Below, piece after piece: positions 49,774 through 53,702 of a stretch of DNA of 53,702 nt; position 1 is the first letter of the stretch, and the number at the start of each line of letters is the position of its first letter. The notes below the pieces were generated by a model. That model made no database searches, was not told the DNA's origin, and saw only the letters and a list, made by a program, of their open reading frames with translations. Source of the stretch: an uncultured Pseudoxanthomonas sp. (GTDB lineage: Bacteria > Pseudomonadota > Gammaproteobacteria > Xanthomonadales > Xanthomonadaceae); the NCBI GenBank assembly GCA_946886405.1, contig CAMPIO010000017.1, positions 1 through 53,702 of the forward strand, written 5' to 3'. The position numbers were made by a program, and so were the translations under genes.

Positions 49774-50418
49774 ATGTCGCCCACACGCCTTCCCGTCGTA
49801 CCCCGTACGTTCGCCGCCCTCGTGGGGCTGCTGGCCCTGTCGGCGCTGACGCTGCAGTACGTGCTGATCCTGCAGCTGACCCGCGACAACGTCGGCGCAG
49901 CGATGGGCACGCTGCGGTTCATCACTTACTTCACCATCCTCAGCAACATCGCAGTGGCGCTGGTCGCGCTCATCGGGGCCACGGGACGTCCGGGTTTTTT
50001 CGCGCAGGCCCGCGTGCGCGGTGCGGTCGCGCTCTACATCGGCGTCACCGGCAGCATCTACTTCTTCATCCTGCGCCACCTGTGGCAGCCGCAGGGCGCG
50101 CAGTGGTGGGCCGACACCGGCCTGCACTACGCCGTGCCGCTGGCGTACTGGGCGTGGTGGCTGGCCTGCGTCCCGCACGGGACGCTGCGCTGGCGCGACG
50201 TGGCGGGATGGCTGCTGTTTCCGCTTGGCTACGTCGTCTGGGTGTTCGTACGCGGCGCGTGGGTCGGCGAGTACCCGTATCCCTTTATCGACGTGGGCCA
50301 ACTCGGATGGGCACGTGTTGGTATCAACGCGCTGGGCGTGATGGCCGTGTTCGTGGTGCTGGGATTGGTCGTCGTGGGCCTGGACCGGCTGCTCGGTCGG
50401 CGCAGGCGTCCCCTGTAG
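49774..50418 (+). CDS. Pr6Pr-family membrane protein
   Basis: 214 aa with six membrane segments. Motifs TLRFITYFTILSNIAVALVA and GVTGSIYFFILRHLW and the ending HYAVPLAYWAWWL resemble the Pr6Pr (FAR-17a/AIG1-like) family. Function unknown. GAGGATGACCG precedes ATG 49774. Its stop TAG is contributed by the GTAG repeat that follows. Confidence 0.88.
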   Translation: MSPTRLPVVPRTFAALVGLLALSALTLQYVLILQLTRDNVGAAMGTLRFITYFTILSNIAVALVALIGATGRPGFFAQARVRGAVALYIGVTGSIYFFILRHLWQPQGAQWWADTGLHYAVPLAYWAWWLACVPHGTLRWRDVAGWLLFPLGYVVWVFVRGAWVGEYPYPFIDVGQLGWARVGINALGVMAVFVVLGLVVVGLDRLLGRRRRPL

Positions 50419-50540
50419 GAGCGACGTAAGTCGCGACCGCGAACCAACCGGCCACGAAAGGCTGCACCGCTCCCAGCTCCTCGGCTCGCCAGGTACCCTG
50501 ACAGGCCTGATGCACGGTCGCGACTCACGTCGCTCCTGCA
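50414..50540. repeat. GTAG REP pair (SMAG-like)
   Basis: Two inverted copies of TGTAGGAGCGACGTAAGTCG and GCGACC (50414-50438 and 50516-50540, the second on the lower strand with GTGAG for GTAAG). Each copy also folds on itself (GCGAC-GTAA-GTCGC). The TAG of the first GTAG is the stop codon of the preceding gene. Confidence 0.85.
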
Positions 50541-50618
50541 GGGGCGACAGCGCTGGACGCATCGCGCGCCGCATGCGATGTTCGCGCGCCACGACCGTAC
50601 CGACTCCAGGACGTCCGC

Positions 50619-51923
50619 ATGACCGCCGGTGACGCATCGCATCCGATCCCGCGCCCCTTCGACCGGCGCGATGCGAGGACGCTCGGCCTGTCGGCACTGG
50701 GCGGCGCGCTGGAGTTCTACGACTTCGTCGTCTTCGTGTTCTTCGCCAAGGTGTTGGGTGCGTTGTTCTTCCCGCCTGGTACCGCGCCGTGGCTCGCGCA
50801 GCTGCAGGTCTACGGCATCTTCGCCGCAGGCTACGTGGCGCGGCCGCTGGGCGGCATCGTGATGGCCCATTTTGGCGACAGGCTCGGGCGCAAGCGCATG
50901 TTCACGCTCAGCGTCTTCATGATGTCGGTGCCGACGCTGCTGATCGGCCTGCTGCCCACGCATGCGCAGGTCGGCGCACTGGCGCCGCTGCTGTTGCTGG
51001 CGATGCGGATCGTCCAGGGCATTGCCGTCGGTGGCGAAGTGCCGGGCGCCTGGGTGTTCGTCGCCGAGCATGTGCCGCGCCGTCGCGTGGGTATCGCGTG
51101 CGCCGCGCTGACGGCGGGCCTGACCGCTGGCATCCTGATCGGGTCGCTGCTGGCCGCCTGGATCAACGCGCACTACAGCGCGGCCGAGGTGCAGGGCGGG
51201 GTGTGGCGCGTACCGTTTCTGCTCGGTGGCGTGTTCGGCTTCGTGGCGGTATGGCTGCGACGATGGCTGGAAGAAACGCCGGTCTTCGTCGAGATGCGCG
51301 AACGCCGACAGCTCGCGCGGCAGGTGCCGGTGAAGCAGGTACTGTCGGCGCATCGGCCGGCGGTGGTGCTGTCGATCCTCGCATCGTGGCAGCTGACGGC
51401 CGCGATCGTCGTCGTCGTGCTGCTGACGCCCACCCTGGTGCAGACGAGCTTCGGCATCGCGCCGGCGGTCGCGTTCCACGGCAACAGCCTGGCCACGCTG
51501 GCCCTGGTGTTCGGTTGCCTGACGGCAGGCTGGGCGGTCGACAGGATCGGCGTGGGCCGTGCGCTGTTGTTCGGCTCGCTGTGCCTCGGCGTCGCCGCCT
51601 ATGCGTTGTATGGCGCACTGCTGTCAGGGCACGAGGCGCAGTTCGTGGCGTGGTACGCGCTGGCAGGCTTCTGCTGCGGCGTGGTCGCCGTGACGCCGGC
51701 CTTGATGGTCGCGGCGTTTCCGCCCGAGGTCCGCTTCTCCGGGCTGTCGTTCTCCTACAACGTGGCCTACGCCGTGTTCGGCGGACTGACGCCACCGCTG
51801 CTCGCCTGGCTGTCGAAGGCGTGGGGCCCGCTGGCGCCGGCGCACTATGTGGCGTCCACCTGCGTGGTCGGCATCGGCGTGGCGCTGTGGTGGCTCCGGC
51901 GGCCCTTGAACCCCTCTCTGTAG
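50619..51923 (+). CDS. MFS transporter, MHS (ShiA/ProP-type) family
   Basis: 434 aa with twelve membrane segments. The MHS signature is clear: ALEFYDFVVFVFFAKVLGAL and GDRLGRKRMF, then VAVGGEVPGAWVF. Related proton symporters carry organic acids such as shikimate, proline or alpha-ketoglutarate; the substrate here is not determined. AGGA before ATG 50619. Its stop TAG is part of the GTAG repeat. Confidence 0.93.
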   Translation: MTAGDASHPIPRPFDRRDARTLGLSALGGALEFYDFVVFVFFAKVLGALFFPPGTAPWLAQLQVYGIFAAGYVARPLGGIVMAHFGDRLGRKRMFTLSVFMMSVPTLLIGLLPTHAQVGALAPLLLLAMRIVQGIAVGGEVPGAWVFVAEHVPRRRVGIACAALTAGLTAGILIGSLLAAWINAHYSAAEVQGGVWRVPFLLGGVFGFVAVWLRRWLEETPVFVEMRERRQLARQVPVKQVLSAHRPAVVLSILASWQLTAAIVVVVLLTPTLVQTSFGIAPAVAFHGNSLATLALVFGCLTAGWAVDRIGVGRALLFGSLCLGVAAYALYGALLSGHEAQFVAWYALAGFCCGVVAVTPALMVAAFPPEVRFSGLSFSYNVAYAVFGGLTPPLLAWLSKAWGPLAPAHYVASTCVVGIGVALWWLRRPLNPSL

Positions 51924-52005
51924 GAGCGCCCTTGGGCGCGATGCTCCTTTGCTAGGTGGGCATCAAAAAACAAGAAGAGCATCGCGCCCAAGCGGCGCTC
52001 CTACA
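51919..52005. repeat. GTAG REP pair between convergent genes
   Basis: TGTAGGAGCGCCCTTGGGCG and CGATGCTC (51919-51946) is followed 30 bp later by the inverted copy ending CTACA (51977-52005). The upper-strand TAG ends the MFS gene and the lower-strand TAG ends the DUF72 gene. The pair fits a bidirectional terminator or mRNA-end element. Confidence 0.87.
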
Positions 52006-52819
52006 GGCGGCGGATCAGTTCCATGGCTGCGGCCGGGTTGCGTTCTTTCGCGCTGCTGATGAAGTACACGAACACGTCGCGTCTGGGCAGCGCGGGTGCA
52101 GGCTCGCCCACGTGCGGCAACTCGTCGATGTCTTCACCGCGCGACCATGCGCGTGCACGCTCCGCCCATTGCGCCAGCTCCTTCGGCGGATAACCGGTCT
52201 CGATCGGTTGCGAGCGCATCAGGCGCGCGTAGACGAAATCGGTGGTGAGATCGGCGAAAGACGGATAGTCGGTGGAATCGGTGAAGACCGTGGCGACCTG
52301 ATGGCGTCGCGCCAGGTCGATCAGGTCGGCATCGACGGCTGCCGGATCACGCACTTCGAGCGCGTGCCGCAGCGGCCGGCCTTCGATATCCCGCGGCAGC
52401 AGCGCCAGGAAAGCATCGAGTTCGTCCGCGTCGACGCGTCGTCCCGCTTCGAACTGCCAGACCAGTGGCCCGAGCTTGGCGCCGAGTTCGGCAATGCCGC
52501 CGACGAAATCCTCCACCTGCGCCTGTGTCGATGCCAGCGAGCGCGACTGCATGATGCGTTTGGGTGCCTTGGCCGAGAACACGAAGCCATCCGGTACCTG
52601 GTCGCGCCAACTGGCGTAGGTCGCCGGCTTCTGTGCACCGTAATAGGTGCCGTTGATTTCGATGGCGGTCAGTTGGCGGCTGGCGTATTTAAGTTCGCGC
52701 CGCTGCACCAGACCGTCGGGATAGAAGTTCCTGCGCCAGGGCGCGAAGGTCCAGCCGCCGATGCCGACGCGGATGCCGTCGGTGGGAACGGGAGGCGGGG
52801 AAGCGAAGAGGTCGTCCAT
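52001..52819 (-). CDS. DUF72 protein
   Basis: 272 aa. [16 protein letters not shown] at the N-terminus, then [20 protein letters not shown] and the C-terminal [21 protein letters not shown] pattern define DUF72, a TIM-barrel family of unknown function. The start lies six bases after TATGCT with no SD. Its stop codon is in the REP pair. Confidence 0.93.
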   Translation of the reverse strand: MDDLFASPPPVPTDGIRVGIGGWTFAPWRRNFYPDGLVQRRELKYASRQLTAIEINGTYYGAQKPATYASWRDQVPDGFVFSAKAPKRIMQSRSLASTQAQVEDFVGGIAELGAKLGPLVWQFEAGRRVDADELDAFLALLPRDIEGRPLRHALEVRDPAAVDADLIDLARRHQVATVFTDSTDYPSFADLTTDFVYARLMRSQPIETGYPPKELAQWAERARAWSRGEDIDELPHVGEPAPALPRRDVFVYFISSAKERNPAAAMELIRRL

Positions 52820-52825
52820 GCGCGA

Positions 52826-52831
52826 AGCATA
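52826..52831 (-). promoter_or_regulatory. -10 hexamer, probable leaderless start
   Basis: On the lower strand TATGCT, six bases, then ATG 52819. No SD is present. Confidence 0.6.
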
Positions 52832-52891
52832 GCCCGGTGTGCGTCGCGCCCGCGTTACCATGCGGTCAAGCCGCGCCCTCGGAGATGCCGC

Positions 52892-53368
52892 ATGTCCTGG
52901 ACCACGCCCGACCTCTGCGACCAGTTTCCCGACGTGCAGGTGGCTGAGCCGGTATTCCGCGGCTATGGCGGACGCATCGCCTTCGCTGGGCCCGCGGTGA
53001 CGGTGAAGTGCTTCGAAGACAACTCGCGCGTGCGCGAGCTGGCGGCCACGCCAGGCGAGAGGCGCGTCATGGTGGTAGATGGCGGCGGCTCGCTGCGGCG
53101 TGCGCTGCTGGGCGACCAGATCGCGGCGAACGCGGTGAAGCACGGTTGGTCCGGTTTCCTGATCTTCGGTTGCGTGCGCGATGTCGACGCGCTCGCCGCC
53201 TTGCCGCTCGGCGTGCAGGCGCTGGCATCGCATCCGATGAAGACCGACAAGCGCGGCCTGGGCGAGGTCGGTGTACCCGTGGCGTTCGCCAGGCTGTCAA
53301 TCACGCCGGGCGACTGGATCTATGCCGATGCCAATGGCGTGATCGTGGCGACGTCGCGGCTTTTGTAG
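52892..53368 (+). CDS. rraA: RraA-family protein
   Basis: 158 aa. [48 protein letters not shown] and [11 protein letters not shown] are typical of RraA, which binds RNase E in enterics, and of the related 4-hydroxy-4-methyl-2-oxoglutarate aldolases. Length and the [11 protein letters not shown] motif fit RraA. GGAGATGCCGC precedes ATG 52892. Its TAG stop is part of a GTAG repeat, and its last 18 codons are duplicated downstream. Confidence 0.93.
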   Translation: MSWTTPDLCDQFPDVQVAEPVFRGYGGRIAFAGPAVTVKCFEDNSRVRELAATPGERRVMVVDGGGSLRRALLGDQIAANAVKHGWSGFLIFGCVRDVDALAALPLGVQALASHPMKTDKRGLGEVGVPVAFARLSITPGDWIYADANGVIVATSRLL

Positions 53369-53438
53369 GAGCGCCCCATGGGCGCGATGCTCTTCGATCG
53401 ATGAAGTAAACGCATCGCGGGCGTGGCCCGCTCCTACA
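53365..53438. repeat. GTAG REP pair, copy 1
   Basis: TGTAGGAGCGCCCCATGGGC opens it and GGCCCGCTCCTACA closes it, as two inverted GTAG halves with GCATCGCG and CGCGATGC between. The first TAG is the stop of rraA. Confidence 0.85.
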
Positions 53439-53458
53439 AAGACGCCGTGCCGCCGGTC

Positions 53459-53521
53459 CTACTTGATCGGCTCGTCCAGCATCAACTGGCGGACGAAGCG
53501 CACCGGCGGCGCGCCGTACGA
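53459..53521 (-). pseudogene. Duplicated 3' end of a convergent gene
   Basis: Reading leftward, the frame gives SYGAPPVRFVRQLMLDEPIK then stop (TAG at 53461-53459). The same end, RQLMLDEPIK, occurs at the window edge, where the intact gene presumably continues. This fragment has no start and no upstream part and is a by-product of the tandem duplication. Confidence 0.7.
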
Positions 53522-53522
53522 C

Positions 53523-53579
53523 AGCTGGATCTATGCCGACGCCAACGGTGTGATCGTGGCGAAGGCGGGGCTTTTGTAG
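53523..53579 (+). pseudogene. Duplicated 3' end of rraA
   Basis: The frame gives [18 protein letters not shown] then TAG, matching the C-terminus of RraA ([18 protein letters not shown]). It lacks a start and the rest of the gene. The conserved part differs from the parent at silent positions, so the duplication is not very recent. Confidence 0.75.
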
Positions 53580-53649
53580 GAGCGCCCCATGGGCGCGATG
53601 CTCTTCGATCGATGAAGCAAACGCATCGCGGGCGTGGCCCGCTCCTGCA
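53576..53649. repeat. GTAG REP pair, copy 2
   Basis: Second copy of the REP pair, with two single-base changes (GAAGCAA for GAAGTAA, CTGCA for CTACA). As in copy 1, the TAG of the leading GTAG ends an rraA-type reading frame. Confidence 0.85.
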
Positions 53650-53669
53650 AAGACGCCGTGCCGCCGGTC

Positions 53670-53702
53670 CTACTTGATCGGCTCGTCCAGCATCAGCTGG
53701 CG
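53670..53702 (-). CDS. C-terminal end of a gene entering from the right
   Basis: Only the last ten codons are inside the window: RQLMLDEPIK then TAG (stop at 53672-53670). The gene extends beyond the right edge, convergent with rraA. Too short to identify. Confidence 0.5.
   Translation of the reverse strand, partial: RQLMLDEPIK

Larger units (their letters stand above)
53312..53702. repeat. 211-bp tandem duplication (rraA end and REP)
   Basis: 53312-53491 is repeated at 53523-53702 at a constant offset of 211 bp. The unit contains the 3' end of rraA, a GTAG REP pair and the 3' end of a convergent gene. The REP and 3' parts are nearly identical; the rraA part differs at about ten bases. The copy reaches the window edge. 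Confidence 0.85.

Noticed and set aside
50419..50618. Small RNA gene in the REP gap
   Set aside because: The inverted pair explains the structure, and no separate promoter is visible.
53369..53491. Rightward small frame after rraA
   Set aside because: It is made of REP sequence and the reverse of a duplicated gene end; no start with SD.
1..53702. tRNA, rRNA, CRISPR, prophage or insertion sequence
   Set aside because: No tRNA-like cloverleaf, no evenly spaced short repeats with spacers, and no transposase, integrase or phage structural gene. The repeats are REP-type.

Overview
The window is GC-rich, gene-dense chromosomal DNA. Gene content suggests a member of the Xanthomonadaceae, probably close to Pseudoxanthomonas, Stenotrophomonas or Lysobacter. 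The evidence is GTAG-headed REP (SMAG-like) hairpins, several TATGCT/TACGAT-type -10 boxes, a ChrR-type sigma operon, a protein kinase carrying a winged helix, and many two-gene operons with ATGA overlaps. I see no rRNA, tRNA, CRISPR array, prophage, transposase or plasmid function. The placement is inference from gene content, not a database match.

Layout. 1-400: REP-like repeats. 401-2155: a YcaC-type isochorismatase hydrolase divergent from a LysR regulator. 2243-9660: a winged-helix/protein kinase/TPR protein divergent from a run of envelope genes (OmpA-like protein, three lipoproteins, DUF4282 protein, secreted thioredoxin-like protein). 9779-11420: a tiny lysine-rich protein and a diheme cytochrome c/rhodanese fusion. 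11451-20424: the centrepiece, an ECF sigma factor with its zinc-cupin anti-sigma factor ChrR. They face a secreted protein gene and a seven-gene lipid-modification operon (desaturase, flavin oxidoreductase, DUF1365, cyclopropane synthase, DUF1295, second methyltransferase, lipocalin). 20437-30316: PH-domain protein, a two-gene DNA-repair-like module (radical SAM protein plus TIGR03915-type partner), GFA protein, secreted beta-propeller, a tandem DUF1428 protein, DUF1615 lipoprotein, GNAT acetyltransferase and membrane proteins. 30512-33039: a DUF1800/DUF1501 pair. 33042-48202: four c-di-GMP signalling proteins interleaved with MAPEG, a ClpP-fold lipoprotein, S4 protein, a second ECF sigma with a membrane partner, a DEAD-box helicase and RluF. 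48296-53702: a universal stress protein behind a perfect FNR/ANR box, EamA and MFS transporters, a Pr6Pr membrane protein, DUF72, RraA, and a 211-bp tandem duplication at the right edge.

How it works together. The sigma gene, the secreted-protein gene and the desaturase operon each have the same promoter, GCATCCG-N15-CGTA, at equal spacing and 27-38 nt before the start codon. I infer one ChrR-controlled regulon, with singlet oxygen or organic peroxide as the likely cue, that rebuilds membrane fatty acids by desaturation, methylation/cyclopropanation and oxidation.

Other signals seen directly in the bases: six genes have a -10 hexamer exactly six bases before the ATG and no Shine-Dalgarno sequence (probable leaderless mRNAs). 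GTAG repeats supply the TAG stop codon of four genes. A perfect hairpin hides the ribosome-binding site of the beta-propeller gene.
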